From contig NZ_JAOPFX010000004.1 of assembly GCF_025515205.1 (NCBI RefSeq), positions 124,001 to 188,000 of the forward strand: a stretch of 64,000 nt of DNA, read 5' to 3'. Below, one piece after another: positions 37,745-46,478 of the stretch. This stretch comes from Microbacterium fluvii. Lineage in GTDB: Bacteria > Actinomycetota > Actinomycetes > Actinomycetales > Microbacteriaceae. The notes beneath the pieces are model-generated. The model saw only the letters and a list, made by a program, of their open reading frames with translations. It searched no databases and was not told the DNA's origin. The first letter of the stretch is position 1, and the number at the start of each line of letters is the position of its first letter. The translations under genes were made by a program, and so were the position numbers.

Positions 37745-39793
37745 TCAGTCGTCGGGGTCGCGCATGTGCTGCACGAGGCCGTAGGGCGACTCGAAGGCGC
37801 CGGCGCGGTCGTCGCCTGCCATGGGGCGCGAGCGGCGGCCGTAGATGAGCTCGGTCGAGTCGAGCAGCCACGGCACGAGCGTGATCGACACCCCGTGCAC
37901 GAGCATGAGCTGCTGGGCGATGCGGCGGGCGCGGCGGTTGTGCAGCAGGTTCTCCCACCAGTGGCCCACGATGTACTGCGGCAGGTAGACGGTGACCACC
38001 GACGAGCCGTGGGTGTCGCGGTACCGGCGGATGAACTCGGCCAGGGGAGCCGCGTAGTGCCGGTACGGCGACTCGATGACCACGAGGGGCACCGGCATGC
38101 CGTGCACCTCCCAGTCGGTCTGCACCTGCTGCGCCTCCTCTTTGGTGACGGCCACGTGCACGGCGATCGTCTTCTCGTGCTTGGCGGCGAGGGCGTAGTC
38201 CACGGCCTTCGCGACGGGCTTCTGCAGCCGGTTGACCAGAACGATCGCCAGGTCGCCGGACGAGCCGAAGTGCACGTGGTCGTCCATCGAGATCTCGTGC
38301 TCGACGTCGCGGTAGTAGCGGTGCACGCCGATCATGAGGAACGACAGCACCGGGATCGCGAGGAAGACGAGCCACGCGCCGTGCGTGAACTTGGTCACGG
38401 TGACGATCACGAGCACTGCGATGGTGAATGTGGCCCCGAGGGCGTTGATGCCCAGGCCCACTCCCGCCGCGCGCCGCTCGGCGATCGCGGTCTTCGAGAG
38501 CAGCCGCAGCTCGCGACGCCAGTGCCGCACCATGCCGAGCTGCCCCAGCGAGAACGAGACGAACACGCCGATGATGTAGAGCTGGATGAGGGTCGTCAGC
38601 CGCGCTTGGAACACGATCAGAACGACGGCGGCGGCAAGGCCGAGGATGATCATGCCGTTGGAGTAGACGAGCCGGTCGCCGCGGGTGTTGAGGGCTTTCG
38701 GCGCGTAGCCGTCGCGCGCCAGCACCGAACCCAGCAGCGGGAAGCCGTTGAACGCCGTGTTGGCGGCCAGCAGCAGCACGCAGGCGGTCGCGGCCTGGAT
38801 GATGAAGAACGGGATGCTGTTCATGCCGAAGGTCGCCGCCGCCACCTGCGCCATCAGCGAGGGCTGCGGCGCCGCCTCGCAGTCGAAGCCGATGAGGTGG
38901 CACGGGTTCTCGGCGTAGTGCACGCCGGCGACGAGCGCGAGCAGAGTGAGTCCCGAGAACAGCAGGATCGCGATCGATCCCATCAGCACGAGCGTCGTCT
39001 GGGCGTTGCGCACCTTGGGCTTGCGGAAGGCGGGCACGCCGTTCGAGACGGCCTCGACGCCGGTCAGCGCCGAGCAGCCGCTTGAGAACGCCCGCAGCAC
39101 GAGCAGGATGACGGCCGCCTGCGTGAGGTCTTCGGCCTGCACGGCGTACTGGGCGCTGGAGGCGACCGGCGGTGCCCCCAGCATCCACTGCACGAGACCC
39201 GTGACGATCATGACCGCCACCGAGCCGATGAAGACGTACGTGGGGATCGCGAAGGCCTGCGACGCCTCGCGCACGCCGCGGAGGTTCACGACGATGATGA
39301 GCACGACGAAGCCGACGGCCAGCTCCACCCGCAGCGGGTCGAGCCCCGGGATCGCCGAGATGATGTTGTCGACACCGGAGGCGACCGAGACCGCGACCGT
39401 GAGCACGTAGTCGACCAGCAGCGCCGCGGCCACGACGACGCCGGCCTTCTCGCCGAGGTTGGTGCGGGCGACCTCGTAGTCACCGCCGCCGGAGGGGTAG
39501 GCCTTGATCAGCTGCCGATAGCTCAGCACCACGACCACGAGCAGCGCGACGACGGCGGCCGCCACCGGCGGCGCGAACGCGAGGAACGCCGACCCTCCGA
39601 TGAGCAGGATCATCAGCAGCTCCTGCGGCGCGTAGGCCACCGAGCTGAGCGCGTCGGAGGCGAAGATCGGCAGCGCCATCTTCTTCGGCAGGAGCTGGTC
39701 GTCGAGGGTCTCGCTGGTGAGCGCCTCGCCGATCAGGATGCGTTTCGCGATGGGCGTCGATTCCTCGGACGGCTCGCGACTGTCAGTGGTCAC
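37745..39793 (-). CDS. APC family permease, KimA-like
   Basis: A 682-residue transporter with about twelve helices and a soluble C-terminal domain of some 180 residues. Features: LPIFASDALSSVAYAPQELLMIL, SYRQLIKAYPSGGGDYEVARTNLG, SSGCSALTGVEAVSNGVPAFRKP. These match the group containing Bacillus KimA, a high-affinity K+/H+ symporter with a USP-like tail; the tail here has HYYAP-type and LPQYIVGHWWENLLHN segments usual in this group. Potassium uptake is likely but not certain. The GTG at 39793 lies 8 bases after TAGTGT (39807-39802) and has no ribosome site. Confidence 0.82.
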   Translation of the reverse strand: MTTDSREPSEESTPIAKRILIGEALTSETLDDQLLPKKMALPIFASDALSSVAYAPQELLMILLIGGSAFLAFAPPVAAAVVALLVVVVLSYRQLIKAYPSGGGDYEVARTNLGEKAGVVVAAALLVDYVLTVAVSVASGVDNIISAIPGLDPLRVELAVGFVVLIIVVNLRGVREASQAFAIPTYVFIGSVAVMIVTGLVQWMLGAPPVASSAQYAVQAEDLTQAAVILLVLRAFSSGCSALTGVEAVSNGVPAFRKPKVRNAQTTLVLMGSIAILLFSGLTLLALVAGVHYAENPCHLIGFDCEAAPQPSLMAQVAAATFGMNSIPFFIIQAATACVLLLAANTAFNGFPLLGSVLARDGYAPKALNTRGDRLVYSNGMIILGLAAAVVLIVFQARLTTLIQLYIIGVFVSFSLGQLGMVRHWRRELRLLSKTAIAERRAAGVGLGINALGATFTIAVLVIVTVTKFTHGAWLVFLAIPVLSFLMIGVHRYYRDVEHEISMDDHVHFGSSGDLAIVLVNRLQKPVAKAVDYALAAKHEKTIAVHVAVTKEEAQQVQTDWEVHGMPVPLVVIESPYRHYAAPLAEFIRRYRDTHGSSVVTVYLPQYIVGHWWENLLHNRRARRIAQQLMLVHGVSITLVPWLLDSTELIYGRRSRPMAGDDRAGAFESPYGLVQHMRDPDD

Positions 39794-39890
39794 GGCGCGC
39801 GACACTACGCCTGTCGGGCGCCCGGTGCAATCCGGCGCGCTGCGCGGGCGCGGCGGATGCTGCCGCCGCCGCCCCTCATAGACTGCTGCG

Positions 39891-40970
39891 ATGGACGACC
39901 GCATCCTGCTCGGCGTGCTGGCCGTCGGCGCCGGGCTGCTGGTCGGGGTCGCGCTGTTCGTGCCGTTCGTCGCGCTGAGCTACCGCCGCCGAGGGGGTCT
40001 GAGCTTCTGGCGCTTCGTCGGGTGGGCGGCGTTCCTGATCTACTTCTTCGCCATCTGGACCTACACGCTGCTGCCGCTGCCCGACCCCGATGCGATCAGG
40101 TGCGTCGGGGCGATTCTCGACCCGATGGTCTCCGTCGACGAGGTGGTCGCGGCCCTCGGCGGTCCCGGCAATCCCCTCACGAGCCCGCAGGTGCTGCAGC
40201 TCGCCCTCAACGTGCTGCTGTTCGTGCCGCTCGGCTTCTTCGTGCGGGTGCTGCTGGGCCGCGGATTCGTCGTCACGGTTCTGATCGGGTTCGCGGTCTC
40301 GCTCTTCGTGGAACTGACCCAGCTCACCGGTGTGTGGGGCATCTATCCCTGCGCCTACCGGTTCTTCGACGTCGGCGACCTCATCACCAACACGACGGGG
40401 GCTGCCGTCGGCGCCGTCTTGTCGCTTCTCGTGCCCCGCCGCCATCGGGGCTTCGCGCGCACCGCCGACGCCGACGATCCCGACCCCGTCACCAAGCCGC
40501 GGCGGCTGCTGGCGATGGTGTGCGACTACCTCGGCGCCACCGTGGTGTCGGCGGCGGTCGCGGTGGGGGTGCAGCTGGTGCTGCTGGCTCTCGGTCGGCG
40601 CGACCTGGCCGTAGACGGCACGATCGGCTCGTTCGCCGGCGCCGCGGCGTCGGCCGTGCTGTGGCTCGTGGTCGTGCTGGCGACGGGGCGCACCATCGGC
40701 GACCGTGCTGTCGAGCTGCGGTACACGGGCTCCTCGCTGCCCGTGTGGGCGGCCCGCGTGCTGCGTTATCTCGGCGGCATCGGCGGCTATCTCGTGCTGT
40801 CTGCGCTGCCGGCCCCGTGGTCGGGTCTGGCGGGGCTTCTCGCGCTCGTCGGCGCCGTCATGCTGCTGACCACCCGCCGGGGCCGCGGGCTTCCCGGTGT
40901 GCTCTCCGGCCAGGAGCTCGTCGACGCCCGCTCGCCACGTGTGCCACCTGGCGGGGTCGAGGTTAGCTGA
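39891..40970 (+). CDS. VanZ-RDD fusion membrane protein
   Basis: A 359-residue protein. The N-terminal half (about residues 1-185) is a VanZ-like domain with LNVLLFVPLGFFVRVLLGRGF and VELTQLTGVWG...YRFFDVGDLITNTTGAAVG. The second half (about 200-340) is an RDD domain with RLLAMVCDYLGATVVSAAV and RTIGDRAVELRYTG. Function unknown; VanZ confers low-level teicoplanin resistance in enterococci. The ATG is 6 bases after TAGACT (39879-39884), so probably leaderless. The last 12 codons lie in repeat B. Confidence 0.85.
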   Translation: MDDRILLGVLAVGAGLLVGVALFVPFVALSYRRRGGLSFWRFVGWAAFLIYFFAIWTYTLLPLPDPDAIRCVGAILDPMVSVDEVVAALGGPGNPLTSPQVLQLALNVLLFVPLGFFVRVLLGRGFVVTVLIGFAVSLFVELTQLTGVWGIYPCAYRFFDVGDLITNTTGAAVGAVLSLLVPRRHRGFARTADADDPDPVTKPRRLLAMVCDYLGATVVSAAVAVGVQLVLLALGRRDLAVDGTIGSFAGAAASAVLWLVVVLATGRTIGDRAVELRYTGSSLPVWAARVLRYLGGIGGYLVLSALPAPWSGLAGLLALVGAVMLLTTRRGRGLPGVLSGQELVDARSPRVPPGGVEVS

Positions 40971-40992
40971 GCCCGTCAGGTGTGCCACATGG
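40935..40992. repeat. Intergenic repeat, family B copy 2a
   Basis: A 58-bp unit beginning CCACGTGTGCCACCTGG and ending GGTGTGCCACATGG, with GCTGAGCCCGTC between. It starts within the VanZ-RDD gene and carries its TGA stop. Confidence 0.85.
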
Positions 40993-41019
40993 TGAGGGGA
41001 CTCGAGGTTGCTGATCACA

Positions 41020-41077
41020 CCACGTGTGCCACATGGCGGGGTCGAGGTTCGCTGAGCCCGTCAGGTGTGCCACATGG
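41020..41077. repeat. Intergenic repeat, family B copy 2b
   Basis: A second 58-bp unit, over 90% identical to the one at 40935, in direct orientation 27 bases further on. It lies between the convergent VanZ-RDD and M20 genes, 10 bases before the M20 stop. Confidence 0.87.
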
Positions 41078-41086
41078 GTGGGGAGG

Positions 41087-42301
41087 TCAGGCCAGGAACT
41101 CCCGCGCGGCGATCACGAGGTTCTCGACGCCGCGCTCGATCGTGGGGTGGAGCACGGGCGCGAAGAACGGCGAGTGGTTGGTCGGGATGTCGCGCTCGAC
41201 GGTGCCGGCGGCGACGGCATCCGCATACCGCTGCGGGTCGACTCCGCCCCAGAACCAGTACACGAGCGGCACTCCGGCCTCGCGGGCGAACCACGAGACG
41301 TCTTCGCTGCCGGTGAACATGCCGGGGTCGACGACGGCGCCGTCGCCGTAGGCGCGGGTGAAGGCGGCGACCAGGCGCGCGGTGGCCTCGTGGTCGTTGA
41401 TGGTGGGCGGCAGGGTGTGGTCGACGACGATCGTCGGCTCTTCTTCTGCGCCGGATGCGGTGGCCTCCGCCCGCACGACGCGCTCCACCTTCTCGAGCAC
41501 CCGCGCGCGGGCCTCGTCGTCGGGGTAGCGCAGGCTCAGCTCGAGCTTGGCCTCGGCGGGGATGATGTTGTTCTTCAGGCCCGCGTGGATCGAGCCGACC
41601 GTCACCACGGCGACGTCGCGCGGGTCGACCTCGCGCGAGACGACGGTCTGCAGGCGCATGACGGTGGCGGCGGCCATGACGACGGGGTCGATCGTCGAGT
41701 GGGGGCGCGAGCCGTGGCCGCCGCGGCCGTGCAGGGTCACGGTGAGTCCGTCGCTCGCGGCCATCTGGGTGCCGGGGCGCACGCCGATCTGCCCGGCCGG
41801 CAGCGGCGTGAGGTGCTGGCCGAGCACGACGTCGGGGGCGGGGAAGCGCTCGAGCACGCCGTCGGCGATCATCGCCTGGGCGCCGGCGCCGTATTCCTCC
41901 GCGGGCTGGAACACGGCGACGATCGTGCCGCTCCACGTCTCGCGTGCGGCCTGCAGCTGCTCGAGGGCGCCGAGCATCGCGGTGATGTGCATGTCGTGGC
42001 CGCACGCGTGCATCACGGGCACCTCGGTGCCGGCCGGGTCGACGCCCCGGGCGGTGCTCGCGTAGGCGAGCCCCGTCTGCTCGGGAACGGGCAGCGCGTC
42101 GGTGTCGGCGCGCAGCCACACGACGGGGCCGTCGCCGTTGCGGATGACCGCCGCGATGCCGGTGCGTCCGATGCCCTCTTCGAACTCGATGCCGAGGTCC
42201 GTGAGGTGCTGCGCGATGACGCCGGCCGTGCGGGTCTCCTGGAAGCTCAGCTCGGGATGCCGGTGCAGGTCGATGTAGAGCGCTTCGAGGTCGATCGTCA
42301 T
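41087..42301 (-). CDS. M20 family amidohydrolase
   Basis: A 404-residue metallo-amidohydrolase/carboxypeptidase (M20D type: N-acyl amino acid, hippurate or IAA-amino acid hydrolases). Two-metal site residues appear in HACGHDMH, QPAEEYGAGA and GQHLTPL, with HPELSFQE at the N-terminus and SEDVSWFA near the C-terminus. A dimerisation domain sits at about residues 180-300. The ATG lies 7 bases after TAGGCT (42314-42309) with no ribosome site. The specific substrate is unknown. Confidence 0.92.
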   Translation of the reverse strand: MTIDLEALYIDLHRHPELSFQETRTAGVIAQHLTDLGIEFEEGIGRTGIAAVIRNGDGPVVWLRADTDALPVPEQTGLAYASTARGVDPAGTEVPVMHACGHDMHITAMLGALEQLQAARETWSGTIVAVFQPAEEYGAGAQAMIADGVLERFPAPDVVLGQHLTPLPAGQIGVRPGTQMAASDGLTVTLHGRGGHGSRPHSTIDPVVMAAATVMRLQTVVSREVDPRDVAVVTVGSIHAGLKNNIIPAEAKLELSLRYPDDEARARVLEKVERVVRAEATASGAEEEPTIVVDHTLPPTINDHEATARLVAAFTRAYGDGAVVDPGMFTGSEDVSWFAREAGVPLVYWFWGGVDPQRYADAVAAGTVERDIPTNHSPFFAPVLHPTIERGVENLVIAAREFLA

Positions 42302-42334
42302 GGCCCTGAGCCTAACCGGGGCGGATGCGGGGGC

Positions 42335-43327
42335 CTACGCGGGCGGCGCGGCAGAGGAGCCGCGCACCACGAGTTCGAACGGCAGACCGACCTCGGCCGG
42401 CGCCTCGAGCTCGCCGAGCGCGGCGAGCATCGCGTCGGCGACGCGCTCGCCCTGGGCATGCGGGAACTGGTCGACGGTCGACAGGTCGAAGAACCGGCTG
42501 AGCTCGTGCCCGTCGACGCCGACGATCGACACGTCGCCTGGCACCGCGAGGCCGAGATCCCGTGCCGCAACGAGCGCGCCGACCGCCATCTCGTCGGAGG
42601 CCGCGAAGATCGCCGTGGGAGCGGGCCCCGTGAGCAGTCGCCGCGCGGCGGCGCGCCCACCCTCGAGGGTGAAGTCGCCGGCGGCGTAGAGGTCGTCCCG
42701 AGGGGCGATGCCGGCATCCGTCAGCGCCTGCTCCCACCCGCGGCGACGCAGCGTCGGAATGTGGAAGTCGTCGCCGTCGGACTGCCCGATGTGGGCGATG
42801 TCGCGGTGGCCGAGCGCGAGCAGGTGCGCGGTCGCGGCACGGCCGACGGCGACGTCGTCGACGACGAGGGTCGGCAGCGCCGGGCTCGGGCCGATGCCCA
42901 CCACCGGCACGTCGAGAGCCGCGAGCTCGGCCTGCTCGGCGGCGCTCAGCCAGGCCGACAGCACGATGAGCCCGTCGATGCGGCCGCGGCGCAGCGACCG
43001 GTCGAAGAGGACGCGTCGCTCGGCGGGGTTCTCGGTGAGGTTGAACAGCGTGATGTCGTAGCCGTGCGGCAGCAGCCGCCCCGAGATCGCCGAGACGACG
43101 GTCGAGAAGAACCACAGATCGGGCAGCGGCACGAGCACCCCGATGCTCTGCGCACGGCCCGAGGCGAGGCTCGAGGCCGCGACCGAGACGACGTAGCCGA
43201 GCTCCCCCGCGACGGCGAGCACCTTCTCGCGCGTCGCCGCCGACACGACGCCGCGGCCGCTGAGGGCACGCGACACGGTGGCCGTCGACACTCCCGCGGC
43301 CCTCGCGACATCGTCGATGCCGGTCAT
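42335..43327 (-). CDS. LacI family regulator
   Basis: A 330-residue LacI/GalR repressor. The headpiece TGIDDVARAAGVSTATVSRALSGRGVVSAATREKV includes the hinge region; a sugar-binding periplasmic-like domain follows. A GGAGGAG site precedes the ATG. It lies 61 bases after the alpha-glucosidase gene on the same strand, so it is a likely repressor of that gene through the GTGCAAGC palindrome at 45081-45096. Confidence 0.92.
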   Translation of the reverse strand: MTGIDDVARAAGVSTATVSRALSGRGVVSAATREKVLAVAGELGYVVSVAASSLASGRAQSIGVLVPLPDLWFFSTVVSAISGRLLPHGYDITLFNLTENPAERRVLFDRSLRRGRIDGLIVLSAWLSAAEQAELAALDVPVVGIGPSPALPTLVVDDVAVGRAATAHLLALGHRDIAHIGQSDGDDFHIPTLRRRGWEQALTDAGIAPRDDLYAAGDFTLEGGRAAARRLLTGPAPTAIFAASDEMAVGALVAARDLGLAVPGDVSIVGVDGHELSRFFDLSTVDQFPHAQGERVADAMLAALGELEAPAEVGLPFELVVRGSSAAPPA

Positions 43328-43388
43328 CGGTCTCCTCCGGCCCCGCGCGCTCGGTCTCCGCGGCTCCCGGGTTGATGTCCCAGGAACA

Positions 43389-45068
43389 TCACTTCGGGAG
43401 CGAGAGCCATACGGTGGTGTCGGCCGGCAGCGACGCTCCGTCGAGCGGGGCGCTCGACACCAGCACGTCGCCGGAGGGGAGGGCGACGGCATCCGCGCCG
43501 ACGTTCGCGATCACGACGACGTCGCCGTTCCGGAACGCGATGACGTCGTCGCCATAGCCGTCGAGCCACTCCAGGGCTCCGGCGCCGAGACCGAGCGCGC
43601 GGCGCGCGGCCAGCAGCGCGCGGTACAGCGACAGCGTCGAGTCGGGGTCGGCCGCCTCGACGTCGCGGGCGAGTCGCGCCCACTCGTCGGGCTGGGGCAG
43701 CCACGAGGCGCCGGTCGGGCTGAAGCCGTAGCCGGGGGCGTCGGCGGTCCACGGGATCGGCACGCGGCAGCCGTCGCGGCCGTAGCGCTCGCCGTCGGTG
43801 CGGAACCACGTGGGGTCCTGCCGCACGTCGTCATCGAGCTCGACGACCTCGGGAAGACCCAGCTCCTCGCCCTGGTAGAGGTAGGCGCTGCCCGGCAGGG
43901 CGAGCATGAGCGTCGTCGCGGCGCGGCCGCGGCGCAGGCCCACCTCGGGAATCGGCTTGCCGACCGAGAGCGGCCCGATGCCGTGACCCTGCGGGTTCTC
44001 GGCGGTGAGGGCCAGGCGCGACGCGTGCCGCACGACGTCGTGGTTGGAGAGCACCCAGGTGGCGGGCGCGCCGACGGCGGGAAAGGCGCGCAGCGACTCG
44101 GAGATGACCTCGCGCAGCTCGGGGGCGTGCCACTGGGTCATGAGGTAGGGGAAGTTGAAGGCCTGGTGCATCTCGTCGGAGCGCACCCACATCGCGGTGC
44201 GGTCGACGGTGGGCAGCCACGCCTCGGCGCAGAGGGCCCGGTCGCCGTCGTACTCGGCGAGCACGCGGTTCCAGTCGCGGTAGATCTCGTGCACGCCCTC
44301 CTGGCCCCAATACGGCGCCTCGTCCTGACCGCCCATGCTGTCGGCGTCGACCTCGGGGAGGTGGTCGGGCAGGCCGTCGGTCTTGACGAGGCCGTGCGCC
44401 ACGTCGACGCGGAAGCCGTCGACGCCGCGGTCGAGCCAGAAGCGCAGGATGCCGCGGAACTCGGCCTGCACCTCGGGGTTCGACCAGTCGAAGTCGGGCT
44501 GGCTCGAATCGAACAGGTGCAGGTACCACTGGCCGGGCGTTCCGTCCGGCTCGGTCGTGCGCGTCCACGCGGGGCCGCCGAACACCGACTCCCAGTTGTT
44601 CGGCGGCAGCTCGCCGTGCTCGCCGGCGCCGTCGCGGAACATGTAGCGGCCGCGCTCGGGGCTTCCGGGCGCGGCGGCCAGGGCCGCCTGGAACCACACG
44701 TGCTGGTCTGAACTGTGGTTCGGGACCAGGTCCACGATGACGCGGATGCTGCGGGCATGGGCGGCCGCCAGCATCCGGTCGAAGTCGTCGAGGGTGCCGA
44801 AGAGCGGATCGACGTCGCAGTAGTCGGCGACGTCGTAGCCGGCGTCGCGCTGCGGCGACGAGTAGAAGGGGCTCAGCCAGATGGCATCGACGCCGAGCTG
44901 CTCGAGGTCGCCCAGGTGCGCCGTGATGCCGGGCAGGTCGCCGATGCCGTCGCCGTTCGAGTCCGCGAACGATCGGGGGTAGATCTGGTAGATGACGGCG
45001 GTACGCCACCACTCGGCCCCAGGGCGCGAGGGGGCGGCAGCGGGGGAGGTCTGCGCGACGGTGCTCAT
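43389..45068 (-). CDS. Alpha-glucosidase, GH13 family
   Basis: A 559-residue GH13 enzyme of the oligo-1,6-glucosidase/alpha-glucosidase group. Catalytic residues: nucleophile Asp222 (FRVDVAHG), acid/base Glu282 (LCAEAWLP), third Asp344 (SNHDVVRH). Region I is DLVPNHSSDQH. It hydrolyses alpha-linked glucose oligosaccharides in the cytoplasm; no signal peptide is seen. The ATG at 45068 is 6 bases after TACACT (45080-45075). No sugar ABC transporter adjoins, so uptake must be encoded elsewhere. Confidence 0.93.
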   Translation of the reverse strand: MSTVAQTSPAAAPSRPGAEWWRTAVIYQIYPRSFADSNGDGIGDLPGITAHLGDLEQLGVDAIWLSPFYSSPQRDAGYDVADYCDVDPLFGTLDDFDRMLAAAHARSIRVIVDLVPNHSSDQHVWFQAALAAAPGSPERGRYMFRDGAGEHGELPPNNWESVFGGPAWTRTTEPDGTPGQWYLHLFDSSQPDFDWSNPEVQAEFRGILRFWLDRGVDGFRVDVAHGLVKTDGLPDHLPEVDADSMGGQDEAPYWGQEGVHEIYRDWNRVLAEYDGDRALCAEAWLPTVDRTAMWVRSDEMHQAFNFPYLMTQWHAPELREVISESLRAFPAVGAPATWVLSNHDVVRHASRLALTAENPQGHGIGPLSVGKPIPEVGLRRGRAATTLMLALPGSAYLYQGEELGLPEVVELDDDVRQDPTWFRTDGERYGRDGCRVPIPWTADAPGYGFSPTGASWLPQPDEWARLARDVEAADPDSTLSLYRALLAARRALGLGAGALEWLDGYGDDVIAFRNGDVVVIANVGADAVALPSGDVLVSSAPLDGASLPADTTVWLSLPK

Positions 45069-45074
45069 CCGGCC

Positions 45075-45115
45075 AGTGTAGTGCAAGCGCTTGCACAAAG
45101 CTCGACACGTAGAAT
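45075..45115. promoter_or_regulatory. Divergent GH13/apt promoter region with LacI-type operator
   Basis: A perfect 16-bp palindrome GTGCAAGCGCTTGCAC (45081-45096), of the LacI/MalR type, lies between -10 TACACT for the GH13 gene (45080-45075, minus strand) and -10 TAGAAT for apt (45110-45115). Each -10 is 6 bases from its start codon. The whole divergent gap is 53 bases. Confidence 0.82.
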
Positions 45116-45121
45116 CGAGCG

Positions 45122-45643
45122 GTGCCCTCCCCCGAATCCCTCGCCCGCGCCGAGTCGCTGATCCGCACCATTCCCGACTATCCCGAGCCGGGCGTGCTCT
45201 TCCGCGACATCACTCCGCTGCTGGCGGATGCGTCGGCCCTCCGCGACTGCATCGATGCGCTCATCGAGCCCTTCGCCGGCACGTTCGACGTCGTCGCCGG
45301 CATCGAGGCGCGCGGGTTCCTGCTGGCGGGCGCCGCGGCGACCGTGGCCGGCGTCGGGCTCATCCCGATCCGCAAGGCCGGCAAGCTCCCGCGGCCCGCA
45401 GCCGCGGTCTCGTACGCCCTGGAGTACGGCACGGCCACCATCGAGGCGCACGACGACATCACGGCGGGCATGCGCGTGCTGCTGCTCGACGACGTGCTGG
45501 CCACCGGCGGCACGCTGGCCGCCGGCCACGAGCTCGTCGCGCACCTGGGCGGCGAGGTCGTCGGCACGGCCGTGCTGATGGAGCTCGAGGCCCTGGGCGG
45601 CCGGGCCCTCGTGCCCGACACGCACAGCGTGTTCGTCGCGTAG
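45122..45643 (+). CDS. apt: Adenine phosphoribosyltransferase
   Basis: A 173-residue purine salvage enzyme making AMP from adenine and PRPP. IPDYPEPGVLFRDITPLL is the N-terminal signature, GIEARGF the base-site loop and VLLLDDVLATGGTLAAG the PRPP loop. Start is GTG 6 bases after TAGAAT, without a ribosome site: likely leaderless. It shares its upstream region with the alpha-glucosidase gene. Confidence 0.94.
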   Translation: MPSPESLARAESLIRTIPDYPEPGVLFRDITPLLADASALRDCIDALIEPFAGTFDVVAGIEARGFLLAGAAATVAGVGLIPIRKAGKLPRPAAAVSYALEYGTATIEAHDDITAGMRVLLLDDVLATGGTLAAGHELVAHLGGEVVGTAVLMELEALGGRALVPDTHSVFVA

Positions 45644-45674
45644 CGCGCAGAAGGCACCGTCGCCTGAGCGCGAC

Positions 45675-46478
45675 TCAGGTCAGCGAGACCACCATGCCCC
45701 GGCGGCTCAGCACGATCGACTCCACGATCTGCACGAGGTTGTAGAGCAGCAGCGTCAGGATCGTGATGACGGCGACCGACGCCCAGAGCTCTTCGAACTT
45801 CGCCGAGGCGCTGAACTTCTGGATCATGCCGCCGATGCCCTGACCCGTCGAGAGCCATTCGGCCAGCAGCGCCCCGGTGACCGCGCCGGGCACCGACACG
45901 CGCGCCGCCGCGAACAGCGAGGGCAGGGCGCCCGGCACGTTGACCTTGCGCATCGCCGTCATGCGGGTGCCGCCGTAGACGTGCACGACGTCGAGGCTCT
46001 CGCGGCTGGCCCGGCTCAGGCCGAACATGATCGCCGCGAGCGCCGGGAAGAGCACCACGATCGAGCCGATCACCGCGACCGAGGCCTGCGTGCCGCGGCC
46101 GGTGATGAGGATGATGACGGGCGCGATCGCGACGAGGGGGATGCTGCGCAGCAGCAGCGCGAGGGGCATGACGCCCGCCTCGATCGCCTTCGACATCGAG
46201 AACAGCACCGCCAGCACGAGGGCGGCGAGCATGCCGACCACGAAGCCGAGCGCCGCGTCCTGCAGAGTCTGGGCCAGAAGCGGTGCGAGCGTCGCGCGGT
46301 TGTCGGCAGCATCCTCCGCCGTGAAGAGGAATGCCCACACGTCGGCGGGGCCCTTCGCGACGTACGGCGAGACCGACGTGAACGAGATGAGCGCCTGCCA
46401 CAGCAGCAGCACGATCACGAGGGTGATGAGGGTGTTGGCCGCGGCGCGCAGAACCGGCATCCACGAGAGGGTTCTCAT
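45675..46478 (-). CDS. NMT1-type ABC transporter permease 1
   Basis: A 267-residue permease of the SsuC/TauC/ThiX class: six helices, loop SLDVVHVYGGTRMTAMRKVNVPGALPSLFAAARVSVPGAVTGALLAEWLSTGQGIG. Its ATG overlaps the preceding permease stop by 4 bases. The paralogous second permease suggests a heterodimer. Last gene of the SBP/ATPase/permease/permease operon. Confidence 0.9.
   Translation of the reverse strand: MRTLSWMPVLRAAANTLITLVIVLLLWQALISFTSVSPYVAKGPADVWAFLFTAEDAADNRATLAPLLAQTLQDAALGFVVGMLAALVLAVLFSMSKAIEAGVMPLALLLRSIPLVAIAPVIILITGRGTQASVAVIGSIVVLFPALAAIMFGLSRASRESLDVVHVYGGTRMTAMRKVNVPGALPSLFAAARVSVPGAVTGALLAEWLSTGQGIGGMIQKFSASAKFEELWASVAVITILTLLLYNLVQIVESIVLSRRGMVVSLT

Noticed and set aside
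40935..41077. A possible CRISPR array from the repeated GTGTGCCACATGG
   Set aside because: There are only two 58-bp units, their inner parts are also identical, and single copies occur elsewhere; no cas genes are near.
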